From positions 1 through 6,159 of the forward strand of contig JBDNFP010000014.1 in the NCBI GenBank assembly GCA_041689775.1: a DNA stretch of 6,159 bases, written 5' to 3'. The notes under the pieces are model-generated. The model saw only the letters and a program-made list of their open reading frames with translations. It was not told where the DNA came from and ran no database searches. The position numbers and the translations under genes were made by a program. Shown piece by piece: positions 1 through 5,446 of this stretch (within the stretch, counting starts at the first letter, position 1; each line of letters starts with the position of its first letter). The DNA comes from JBDNFP01 sp041689775 (lineage in GTDB: Bacteria > Bacteroidota > Bacteroidia > Cytophagales > Spirosomataceae).

Positions 1-131
1 AGGTTTTCAAAGGTCGCCCGGCCCTGGTGGCCCAGCAAAACGCTGAAAAGTTCGGCCATGAATTTGCGCTGGGGCTTGCCAACGTCAGAAAGTTTGGCCA
101 ATATTGGCCCGAGTGTCTTTTCGATGCTCAT
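1..131 (-). CDS. Transposase N-terminus (partial, runs off left edge)
   Basis: An open frame begins at the ATG at 131-129 and stays open to the window edge, giving 43 residues beginning MSIEKTLGPILAKLSDVG. The stretch KPQRKFMAELF followed by LLGHQGRATFEN fits the N-terminal pattern 'KxQxKF...L...GRxTFxN' that precedes the DDE catalytic domain in IS4-like transposases common in Bacteroidota; this is recalled family knowledge, not a search result. The catalytic residues lie outside the window, so family and integrity cannot be judged. The gene points away from hsdR in the same direction, so read-through from the restriction locus would enter it. A strong hairpin abuts its start codon directly. 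The alternative is an unrelated short gene. Confidence 0.6.
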   Translation of the reverse strand, partial: MSIEKTLGPILAKLSDVGKPQRKFMAELFSVLLGHQGRATFEN

Positions 132-172
132 GGGTCGTAGAGGGTGAAATGCGGATTTCAACCTTACGACCC
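132..172. repeat. Strong imperfect hairpin abutting the transposase start codon
   Basis: GGGTCGTA (132-139) pairs perfectly with TACGACCC (165-172). Inside it, GGGTGAAAT (142-150) pairs with ATTTCAACC (155-163) with one mismatch, leaving a four-base loop (GCGG). The structure ends one base before the transposase ATG. In plus orientation it is followed by TTTTTGATCTTT, the look of an intrinsic terminator. In minus orientation it forms the 5' leader of the transposase, where a hairpin in a read-through transcript could hide the start codon, as is known for IS10 and IS50. The function is inferred; the pairing is seen directly. Confidence 0.7.
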
Positions 173-348
173 TTTTTGATCTTTACCAAATCAATGCCCG
201 AAAACTGCTCAGACTATTAAATGCATAATTAGTTTGTATTATTAATTTAGTCAAATTACTTTCTAATGTTCTCTATATCAAATATTTACAAAAAAGTAAC
301 AGCTACAAGCTAATAGCTATCAGCTACTTAACTTTACAGAAATACCAA
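173..348. other. A/T-rich spacer between hsdR and the insertion sequence
   Basis: No reading frame here looks coding. The stretch is strongly A/T-rich, especially 215-300, and should contain the outer end of the insertion sequence, but with one end only in view I could not fix a terminal inverted repeat or a target-site duplication. The one ordered element is the heptamer repeat at 301-328. Confidence 0.5.
301..328. repeat. Four tandem 7-bp units, AGCTAnn
   Basis: AGCTA occurs at 301, 308, 315 and 322, at exact 7-bp spacing; the two variable bases are CA, AT, TC and CT. Because AGCT is self-complementary, any two units can pair. Read on the minus strand the array lies about 20 bases after the hsdR stop and is followed by GTTAC and six T residues, so it could also give a weak intrinsic terminator for hsdR. 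I recall similar AGCT-heptad spacers in Bacteroidota intergenic DNA, but cannot confirm that here. Confidence 0.65.
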
Positions 349-870
349 CTACGAGTACCCGTATACATTCTGGCCGCCACCCATGTATTGAAGTTTCAAA
401 TGTTGATAGACCAGATTTGTTTTAAGATCAACGTCATCGTTTTGGTAGGCTGGGTGAGGTAGCTTTTCGTAGAGAATATTGTTCACTAAGTTGAATACCG
501 CAGCGGCGGTCGTGGCTTTATCAGCCCATAGTTCTACTTTCAGCTTTTCCTCCTTCAATTCTTCCAGCAGGAGTACCACAATAGCCTTTACCTCTTTTTT
601 CTCGACCTCGCTGAGTTTTTTTCCCTGGCGTAAAATGTCAAAAATGGCTTTTTGTTCCTCCGTCAGCCCCTCTCGTTTGGTATCGACTTCTTCGTCAGTG
701 AGTGAGTTGATAAATTCAATGAGCCTCCGGAACGTTTCTTCAATCGTGACGGCATCTTTACCATTATTGTATTCCGCGATAATTTCCTGGTAGCGCTGGT
801 AGAAATCTACCCGCAATGGGTTCCTCTCCACCATAGCTCTAAGTTTTTTCTCCACCTTTTCTTTCAAGGA
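349..870 (-). CDS. hsdR: HsdR fragment 4: C-terminal helical domain
   Basis: It is in the same frame as fragment 3 and directly follows its TAA. It reads SLKEKVEKKLRAMVERNPLR, then VDFYQRYQEIIAEYN, EETFRRLIEFI and a closing LQYMGGGQNVYGYS, which is the usual C-terminal domain of this HsdR group (DUF3387-type), thought to contact the methyltransferase core. The only candidate start for separate translation is the TTG at 867-865, two codons after the stop; I see no ribosome binding site that supports it. A one-base change (for example CAA to TAA) explains the break better than an independent gene. Confidence 0.8.
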   Translation of the reverse strand, partial: SLKEKVEKKLRAMVERNPLRVDFYQRYQEIIAEYNNGKDAVTIEETFRRLIEFINSLTDEEVDTKREGLTEEQKAIFDILRQGKKLSEVEKKEVKAIVVLLLEELKEEKLKVELWADKATTAAAVFNLVNNILYEKLPHPAYQNDDVDLKTNLVYQHLKLQYMGGGQNVYGYS

Positions 871-2223
871 TTAAACCGTAGCGTTTTTGTGCTGAGCTTT
901 TAGAAAGTACTTTTCCAATAATTCAAAATTCAAGCCGCTCAGATCCACCACCTTTCCCATTTCGGAATTTCCCTCCGCAACCTTATTCTCGATGGACTCA
1001 TCAATGACCGCCTGTATCCTCAGCATAATATCGGCTACATCAGCACTTTGTACATTGTTCTCAATGGCCGAATAGATCGCATTAATGGCATTCTTTCGAG
1101 CCGCAAACTGGTTTAGTAGCTTATTAGGTTGCAGGGCTTTGAATTTCTTAAAGATCTCCCGGGCCAATACCTGAAACTTCCGCTTGGTTTCGTCAGTGGT
1201 GTACACCGCATTCACGCCTTTTTCCATGGCCGCCAATCGTTCCAGACCCGAGGAGGTTATTAGTTCTTCCAAATCAAAACCTACTTCATCCATCAAGAAT
1301 GTCTCCGTACTTACCAGCGCCTCTTCCAGTTGCCTGACCAACTCCTCATTGGGCTTTACCGGTGGCTCGGGAGGGCCTTCGGTACCCGTTCCACTACCAT
1401 TTGAGCCGTATATGGCCAAAGCATCCAGCAGGGCCGTATAGGTTTCGATGTAGTCTACAATCAATCCGTTATTTTTTCCTTCGCTGATACGATTCGCGCG
1501 CGCGATGGCCTGCATCAGCGTATGCGACTTCAATGGTTTATCGATGTATAATGTCGACAGCGTTGGTACGTCAAACCCCGTGATCCACATGGCACACACA
1601 ATCACGAGCCGAAATGGATCATTCTCATCCTTGAATCGGGTTTTCAGATCCTGCGTATTCATCTTCTCGCGGTGCGGCTCAATATCCAAGCCCCATTTCT
1701 GAAACTTCTGAATCTCGTTTTGCTCAGAACTAACCACCACACAGATTTCGGCCTCTTTAATCCATTGCAGCTCCCGGCTTTTTTCGAGTAGTTCCTGATC
1801 GCCGTATTTCATTCGAGCCAGCTCTTTTTCCAAGGTTGCCACGTAGGCTTTCCAATGCAGGGTTATCAGATCATACATCCGAACCGCCGTCAATTTATCC
1901 AGCGCGATAAACATCCCCTTACCTTTATAGCCCCGATTACAGAAATGCCACACCACGTCTTTGGCGATGTCATTCAGGCGTTTTTTGGCGGTCAGGATGG
2001 GGTACTCGGTGGCGAATAGTTTCTCAACCTTTGTGCATTGGTCGCTGTCCAGGTCTTCGGTTTCGTCGTACAGAATGGCCCTGATATCCTGATTGATGGT
2101 GGGGTTGACCAACCCCAGGTACTCGCCCCGATTTTCGTAGTAGAGCGGCACGGTGGCTCCGTCGTCTACGCTGCGTTTGAAATCATAGCGCGATACATAA
2201 TCCCCGAAAATTCGGCGGGTCAT
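871..2223 (-). CDS. hsdR: HsdR fragment 3: second RecA domain and helical linker
   Basis: Genuine homology begins at MTRRIFGDYVSRYDFKRS (ATG at 2223-2221). The same frame is open up to an ATG at 2331, but the 36 residues before 2223 are an out-of-frame reading of the motif II-III region, so the longer start is rejected. The fragment (450 residues) holds DGATVPLYYENR, the helicase motif V region ending in ITGFDVPTLSTLYIDKPL, and motif VI LMQAIARANR, followed by the helical region. It ends at LLEKYFLKAQHKNATV and the TAA at 873-871; the next in-frame codons continue as HsdR. On its own it lacks Walker A and the nuclease. Confidence 0.82.
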   Translation of the reverse strand: MTRRIFGDYVSRYDFKRSVDDGATVPLYYENRGEYLGLVNPTINQDIRAILYDETEDLDSDQCTKVEKLFATEYPILTAKKRLNDIAKDVVWHFCNRGYKGKGMFIALDKLTAVRMYDLITLHWKAYVATLEKELARMKYGDQELLEKSRELQWIKEAEICVVVSSEQNEIQKFQKWGLDIEPHREKMNTQDLKTRFKDENDPFRLVIVCAMWITGFDVPTLSTLYIDKPLKSHTLMQAIARANRISEGKNNGLIVDYIETYTALLDALAIYGSNGSGTGTEGPPEPPVKPNEELVRQLEEALVSTETFLMDEVGFDLEELITSSGLERLAAMEKGVNAVYTTDETKRKFQVLAREIFKKFKALQPNKLLNQFAARKNAINAIYSAIENNVQSADVADIMLRIQAVIDESIENKVAEGNSEMGKVVDLSGLNFELLEKYFLKAQHKNATV

Positions 2224-2294
2224 TTGTCTTTGAAAAGCGGCGTACCCGTAAAACCAATAAAAGAAGCCTGCGGCAGGGCATTGCGCAGGTTCAC
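2220..2294 (-). pseudogene. hsdR: HsdR fragment 2: motif III segment in its own frame
   Basis: Between the two frameshifts the homology runs in a third frame from the GTG at 2294 to the TGA at 2222-2220. It reads VNLRNALPQASFIGFTGTP, then LFKDK, the standard HsdR motif III region (SFIGFTGTPLFKD). It is too short to be a gene alone and is listed because it shows that both flanking breaks are small indels in an otherwise well-kept gene rather than a large deletion. Confidence 0.85.
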
Positions 2295-3559
2295 CCGCCC
2301 TGCGTGCGGTGGGCCTCGTCGGAGATGACAATGATGTTGTCGCGGGCGGTGATTTCTTCGGTAAAGTTAAATTTATGGATGAGCGTAAACAAGTACCGAT
2401 GCTCGGTACTCAGCAACACTTTCAGGTGCTTTCCGATACTGGCTTTTAAAGAATCTTTGGCTCCCGATTTTACGGAAGGTACCGCCCCTACTCCACTGAA
2501 TGTACCATAAATCTGCGTGTCCAGCTCGTTACGATCCGTCACGATCAGGAAAGTATAGCTACCCGTAAAGATTCGGTGGATCTTCTGGCAAAAGAATACC
2601 ATGGAGTACGACTTACCGCTGCCCTGCGTATGCCAGAACACCCCCAGTTTTTGTTTTTCCTCCAAGGTGATCTTACCGTCGGCGTACTCCTGATTTTTTA
2701 ACCGGATGCTTTCAATGGCTTTATTGACTCCCACAAACTGATGGTTGCGGGCGATGAGCTTGACGGGCGCCCCCATGGAAGTATCAAACAGAATGAAGTT
2801 TTGGAACAAATTCAGAAAGCGCTTCTTTTCGCAAACGCCCACAATCATGCGGTCGAGGGCTACGATATCTTCCTCCTCTTCGGTAATGCGTTTCCATTCG
2901 TGAAAGTGCTGGTACTTACCCGTGACACTCCCGATGCGGCTTTCCAGGCCGTTGCTCAGCACCACGAAGGCATTACAGTAAAACAGCGACGGAATGACGT
3001 CTTTGTAATCCGTAAAGTTATCGGTGTAGGCATTTTCGAGCTTGTGGTGGGCCGCCTTCAACTCGATGAATAGCAACGGAATACCATTCGCAAACCCGAT
3101 AATATCCGGCCGCCGCTCCCGGTTACTTTTGCCTTGTATCCAGAGCTGCTGCACCGCCAGAAAGTTGTTATTTCCGGGCTCATCGAAATCGAGAATACGC
3201 AGGGTTTTATTTTTGACTTGCTCGCCTTTTTCGTTGATGAAGTCAACGGGGATGCCGTTGCGAATTAGCTGATACTTTTCCAGGTTTAATTCGGCCAGCG
3301 ACTTGGCGCTGCTGCCCTCGCTTAGCTTTTCATAGGCCTGCCGATAGGCCGCTTCGGGTAGGCTGGGATTGAGTTCTTTTAGTTTTTTAAAGAAGATGTC
3401 CGGCAGGATTACTTCCTTTTTACTGAGCCGCCCCAGCGTACCTTTGGGTCCCAATATCTCTTTATTGTAGGCTACCAGCGTATCCCAGCCCAACCGATGG
3501 TAGAAAAGGTCAATGGCGGTTTGCTCAATGAGGGTATCTTCGGAGTAGGCGTGGGACAT
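2291..3559 (-). CDS. hsdR: HsdR fragment 1: nuclease domain and first half of motor
   Basis: This 422-residue fragment starts at ATG 3559-3557, the natural HsdR start (MSHAYSEDTLIEQ, typical of the family N-terminus). It carries the complete PD-(D/E)xK nuclease: RRPD at 149-152 and IELK at 165-168, closely matching the spacing of D151/E165/K167 in EcoR124I. It then has the ARNHQF Q-like motif (270-275), Walker A HTQGSGKS (310-317), the VTDRNELD motif Ia region and the DEAH box (414-417). It ends five residues after DEAH with QGG and a TGA, exactly where HsdR proteins continue with GR..N.RNALP. A truncated product would have a nuclease but only part of one RecA domain, so it should not translocate. 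No clear ribosome binding site or promoter was recognised upstream. Confidence 0.85.
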   Translation of the reverse strand: MSHAYSEDTLIEQTAIDLFYHRLGWDTLVAYNKEILGPKGTLGRLSKKEVILPDIFFKKLKELNPSLPEAAYRQAYEKLSEGSSAKSLAELNLEKYQLIRNGIPVDFINEKGEQVKNKTLRILDFDEPGNNNFLAVQQLWIQGKSNRERRPDIIGFANGIPLLFIELKAAHHKLENAYTDNFTDYKDVIPSLFYCNAFVVLSNGLESRIGSVTGKYQHFHEWKRITEEEEDIVALDRMIVGVCEKKRFLNLFQNFILFDTSMGAPVKLIARNHQFVGVNKAIESIRLKNQEYADGKITLEEKQKLGVFWHTQGSGKSYSMVFFCQKIHRIFTGSYTFLIVTDRNELDTQIYGTFSGVGAVPSVKSGAKDSLKASIGKHLKVLLSTEHRYLFTLIHKFNFTEEITARDNIIVISDEAHRTQGG

Positions 3560-3620
3560 GGGGTGGAGTTAAAGTTTTAGTACGATAACTGTTTACTAAA
3601 AGACAACAATCTGTTTGTAC

Positions 3621-3660
3621 CAAAAAGGGCTTCCCATGACTAAAATTACCCGGAAAGCCC
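3621..3660 (-). terminator. Intrinsic terminator after the SecB-like gene
   Basis: On the minus strand GGGCTTTCC pairs with GGGAAGCCC (nine pairs with one bulged base, loop of about 17 bases), followed at once by five T residues and GG. It starts about 11 bases after the SecB-like stop codon. On the plus strand the same hairpin is followed by TCCA and eight T residues, so it could work in both directions. It separates the toxin-antitoxin-chaperone operon from hsdR and suggests that hsdR has its own promoter in 3560-3620, though no clear Bacteroidota promoter was recognised there. Confidence 0.65.
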
Positions 3661-3670
3661 TCCATTTTTT

Positions 3671-4120
3671 TTACTTCGCCAATAGCTGCGATGGATTGAT
3701 GACCGGCAAAATAAACTTTTGAAAAACAGTACCCTGCAAGCGAGTAAGGAGAATACCCCGGGCCGTGGAATACGAAACTCCCGCAATGGCACTACCCAGC
3801 ATAGGGTCCACTTCCAACTGTTTGTCATCCGTTTCCGCAACCAGTTCTTCCAGATTATCAACTTTGAATATAAAAATCAAATGAAACAAAGCCTTTGCTT
3901 CCTCGGTATTCCCTCCTTGACTATCCGTATCGACCTCAATTGTCAAATCAGCCTTGGCCTGTTTTCCTTTAAGGCTGAACCCAAGTTGAAAGCCATTATT
4001 AAGTCTGTATCCCTTTACTGTGTCGGTATCAAACTCCTCGGGGGCATCTACCTGTCCTTTAATTAGCTTGAAATCAGCGATGGCTAGTTTTTCGGGATCA
4101 AATTTGGGTTTATCCGACAT
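3671..4120 (-). CDS. SecB-like chaperone, third gene of a TAC module
   Basis: This 149-residue soluble protein has no signal peptide or membrane segment. Alternating strand-like segments (GYRLNNGFQLGFSLKG, ADLTIEVDTD, FHLIFIFKVDNLEEL) are followed by a helix and the ending SYSTARGILLTRLQGTVFQ plus FILPVINPSQLL. That ending matches the SecB layout, in which a long helix (xxSRGxxxxL...) leads to a PxxN/D-type strand. SecB folds as a tetramer that holds unfolded proteins; SecB-like proteins in TAC modules instead protect a dedicated antitoxin. The 11-base overlap with the antitoxin gene argues for the TAC role rather than general export. The call comes from motif recall and context; an unrelated Bacteroidota protein remains possible. 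Confidence 0.68.
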   Translation of the reverse strand: MSDKPKFDPEKLAIADFKLIKGQVDAPEEFDTDTVKGYRLNNGFQLGFSLKGKQAKADLTIEVDTDSQGGNTEEAKALFHLIFIFKVDNLEELVAETDDKQLEVDPMLGSAIAGVSYSTARGILLTRLQGTVFQKFILPVINPSQLLAK

Positions 4121-4529
4121 GGCTCAATTCGTAGGTTTGTTCCATAGAATCAGCCGTAACCCAATCGGTTTGGGCTGGAATCTCCTGATTTAATACAGAA
4201 TCTTTGTTCACGTACACTTTCAAGGTAGTTCCATTGTCTAGTGTAAATTCACGTTCGGCTTTGTGCGGTTTGGGGATTTCATTCAGCGTGACACCTAGTT
4301 CGGCTTCCAGCTTGGCCAGCGACTTCAAGGTGAAGTTATGCTCGCCGCTCAGCCACTTATGGATTTCGGACGGGCGTTTGTCTAGTTGATCGGCCAAAGC
4401 TTTCTGGGTAAGTCCTTTTTCTTTCAGGACTGAGTTGATCAACACCACCAAATCGGCGTACTTATCCACAAATATTTTGGTTTCTTCTGGTATTTTAGCC
4501 AGAATTCTTTCTGCTATTTTACTTTTCAT
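4110..4529 (-). CDS. HigA-like helix-turn-helix antitoxin with C-terminal extension
   Basis: The protein has 139 residues. A leading helix (ETKIFVDKYADLVV) precedes an XRE/HTH_3 domain at about 27-83: LKEKGLTQKALADQL is the first part and PSEIHKWLSGEHNFTLKSL the recognition helix region. The remaining 50 residues (89-139) form a hydrophilic tail with FTLDNGTTLKVYV and a TDWVT segment (W123). In HigBA-SecB modules such a tail is the chaperone-addiction region that makes the antitoxin depend on the SecB-like partner. The ATG lies 2 bases after the toxin stop and the 3' end overlaps the SecB-like gene by 11 bases, so the three are probably translated together. It most likely represses its own operon through the palindrome at 5086-5101. 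Confidence 0.78.
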   Translation of the reverse strand: MKSKIAERILAKIPEETKIFVDKYADLVVLINSVLKEKGLTQKALADQLDKRPSEIHKWLSGEHNFTLKSLAKLEAELGVTLNEIPKPHKAEREFTLDNGTTLKVYVNKDSVLNQEIPAQTDWVTADSMEQTYELSHVG

Positions 4530-4531
4530 TT

Positions 4532-5059
4532 TTATAAAATAATTTCTTCGTTTCCGTTATAGTCCGTTAGCCTCCTTCCATCATCGGAGACAATAATCAT
4601 ACCCTCCCGAAGGGCTTCCTGTATTTTTTTGGTGAATTGCTGAGCATCATAAAACTTCATGCTGAGGTCTTTACTTTCTTGTGCAGAGGGGGCGTCTTTG
4701 AAGCCGCCATTATATAACACCACAAGGCTTGGGGAAATTCGATAACAATAGAGCCTTAGTGGGAAGTTGAAGCCGAGCGCCACAATCTCGGGCAATCGGC
4801 TCCCCGGCTTGGGAGGAAGCGCCTGCGCCCGGTTTTCGGGTCGATTGAAAAAATCATTGGTAGCTCCATAGGTATTCCCTATTTTTTCGAGGATCAGGTA
4901 CAGCAGTTGGTTAGACTCATCGTGCCACTCCGCTTCTTCGTCTTCGTACTTCGCAAAGAATGCATCTGTCTCACTATCAACAGACCCATCCCTCTGTACG
5001 GTGTAGAATGCACAGCGACTGGTTTCATCGTACCAAACTCTCAACTCAAAGGTATACAC
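4532..5059 (-). CDS. Putative RelE/HigB-like toxin of the TAC module
   Basis: This 175-residue cytoplasmic protein starts at GTG 5059-5057; no other in-frame start occurs before residue 134. Its core, LPEIVALGFNFPLRLYCYRI followed by SLVVLYNGGFKD (89-122) and a helix AQQFTKKIQEALREG (139-153), resembles the RelE/HigB layout of 'R..Y....... vv.L..f.K' strands and a late helix. The family seems larger than classical HigB (about 100 residues) because of an acidic N-terminal part. The strongest support is context: it precedes a HigA-type antitoxin by 2 bases, in HigBA order. RelE/HigB toxins cut mRNA at the ribosome; that activity is inferred only. It may be a distinct toxin fold or an accessory protein. 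Confidence 0.55.
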   Translation of the reverse strand: MYTFELRVWYDETSRCAFYTVQRDGSVDSETDAFFAKYEDEEAEWHDESNQLLYLILEKIGNTYGATNDFFNRPENRAQALPPKPGSRLPEIVALGFNFPLRLYCYRISPSLVVLYNGGFKDAPSAQESKDLSMKFYDAQQFTKKIQEALREGMIIVSDDGRRLTDYNGNEEIIL

Positions 5060-5085
5060 TTATAACTGAATTTAAAATGATGTGT

Positions 5086-5101
5086 TTCACTTTTAAGTGA
5101 A
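5086..5101. promoter_or_regulatory. Candidate antitoxin operator upstream of the toxin gene
   Basis: TTCACTT-TT-AAGTGAA is an inverted repeat with 7-bp perfect arms, centred about 34 bp upstream of the toxin GTG in the only gap (5060-5113) of the hsdS-to-chaperone block. HigA-type proteins bind such palindromes to repress their own operons. There is no T-run after it on the minus strand (ACACATCATTTT), so a terminator for the preceding gene is less likely. No TAnnTTTG Bacteroidota -7 element was found in the gap itself. Confidence 0.55.
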
Positions 5102-5113
5102 TTTATTTTCTTT

Positions 5114-5446
5114 TTAAGCGTATAGCCTATACGTAGTGGGGTTGATGATGTCCACATGAATGATATGACCCAGCGGAAAGTAAGCCTGAAACCATTCGGC
5201 AAGCTGTACGCCGCCATAAATCCTGGGCTGACCCTGTATATTTGCAAATAAAAAGTTTCCTTCCATCTGAATCTCCTCTCCTCCGGCATCCAGATACAAT
5301 TGTACCGGTGTAGCAGCTTGGGGAAGCAGATGCGCTAGACCCGTGGGCAGATTAAAGAAACCACCGCGCCAGTAAGTAATGCCAAGTGTAACAAGGGCTT
5401 GATTCATCAGATCATCGTTTATGTAATTTTTTTGTAAGTACCTCAC
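5114..5446 (-). CDS. Small unknown protein coupled to hsdS, possibly a B3-like DNA-binding barrel
   Basis: This 110-residue soluble protein starts at GTG 5446-5444, which overlaps the hsdS stop as GTGA; this fixes the start and implies translational coupling. I do not recognise a named family. The order GGFFNLP (28-34), TPVQLYLDAGGEEIQ (46-60), FANIQGQPRIYGGVQLAEWF (67-86), then GHIIHVDIINPTTYRLY (93-109) resembles small pseudobarrel domains of the B3/EcoRII-N type, which end in 'W/F...GD.I.V....P..YR'. Those domains bind DNA and occur in restriction enzymes. If right, this could be an accessory DNA-recognition or regulatory partner of the half-size HsdS, or a partner of the adjacent toxin operon. 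The fold call is tentative; the gene itself is convincing. Confidence 0.7.
   Translation of the reverse strand: MRYLQKNYINDDLMNQALVTLGITYWRGGFFNLPTGLAHLLPQAATPVQLYLDAGGEEIQMEGNFLFANIQGQPRIYGGVQLAEWFQAYFPLGHIIHVDIINPTTYRLYA

Larger units (their letters stand above)
349..3559 (-). pseudogene. hsdR: Type I restriction endonuclease subunit R, broken by two frameshifts and one stop
   Basis: HsdR is the ATP-driven DNA translocase and nuclease of type I restriction enzymes, acting with HsdM and HsdS. All expected parts are present in order: PD-(D/E)xK nuclease (D152, E166, K168), an ARNHQF Q-like motif, Walker A GSGKS (313-317), DEAH (414-417), FTGTP motif III, GFDVP and QAIARANR helicase motifs, and the C-terminal helical domain. 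Summed length is about 1,070 residues, normal for the family. Three lesions interrupt it: a net -1 shift near 2291-2297, a second net -1 shift near 2220-2226, and an in-frame TAA at 873-871. The homology resumes immediately after each lesion, so this is one recent gene, not several. Restriction is presumably lost unless the lesions are sequencing errors. Confidence 0.88.

Noticed and set aside
479..793. Plus-strand open frame of 104 codons
   Set aside because: It is a Ser/Phe-rich shadow opposite the HsdR C-terminal domain, with no domain-like pattern. The other plus-strand frames opposite hsdR and the TAC genes were rejected for the same reason.
2220..2300. Programmed ribosomal frameshifting in hsdR
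   Set aside because: Both changes are net -1, but neither GGGCGGG nor GACAAATG is a proper slippery heptamer, and two shifts plus a later stop would all have to be bypassed. Mutation or sequencing error is simpler.
2224..2331. Extended N-terminus of HsdR fragment 3 from the ATG at 2331
   Set aside because: These 36 residues (MSSPTRPTARRAG...) are an out-of-frame reading of the DEAH-to-motif III region; the true HsdR residues there lie in the other two frames.
3646..3861. Minus-strand open frame of 71 codons over the SecB-like gene
   Set aside because: It is a shadow frame within a gene that has a clear start overlap and family-like ending; Trp/Arg/Ser-rich, no recognisable motif.
5047..5054. 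TACCTTTG, an exact match to the Bacteroidota -7 element TAnnTTTG
   Set aside because: It lies inside the first codons of the toxin, has no TTTG about 20 bases upstream, and would place the transcript start inside the coding region with no alternative start codon nearby.
5086..5101. The palindrome as a terminator of the 110-aa gene
   Set aside because: The stem is A/T-rich and only 7 bp, the 2-base loop is too tight, and no T-run follows on the minus strand.
5041..5289. Minus-strand open frame of 82 codons overlapping the 110-aa gene and the toxin start
   Set aside because: It lies in a shifted frame over the better supported, GTGA-coupled gene and covers the A/T-rich gap; its composition is not protein-like.
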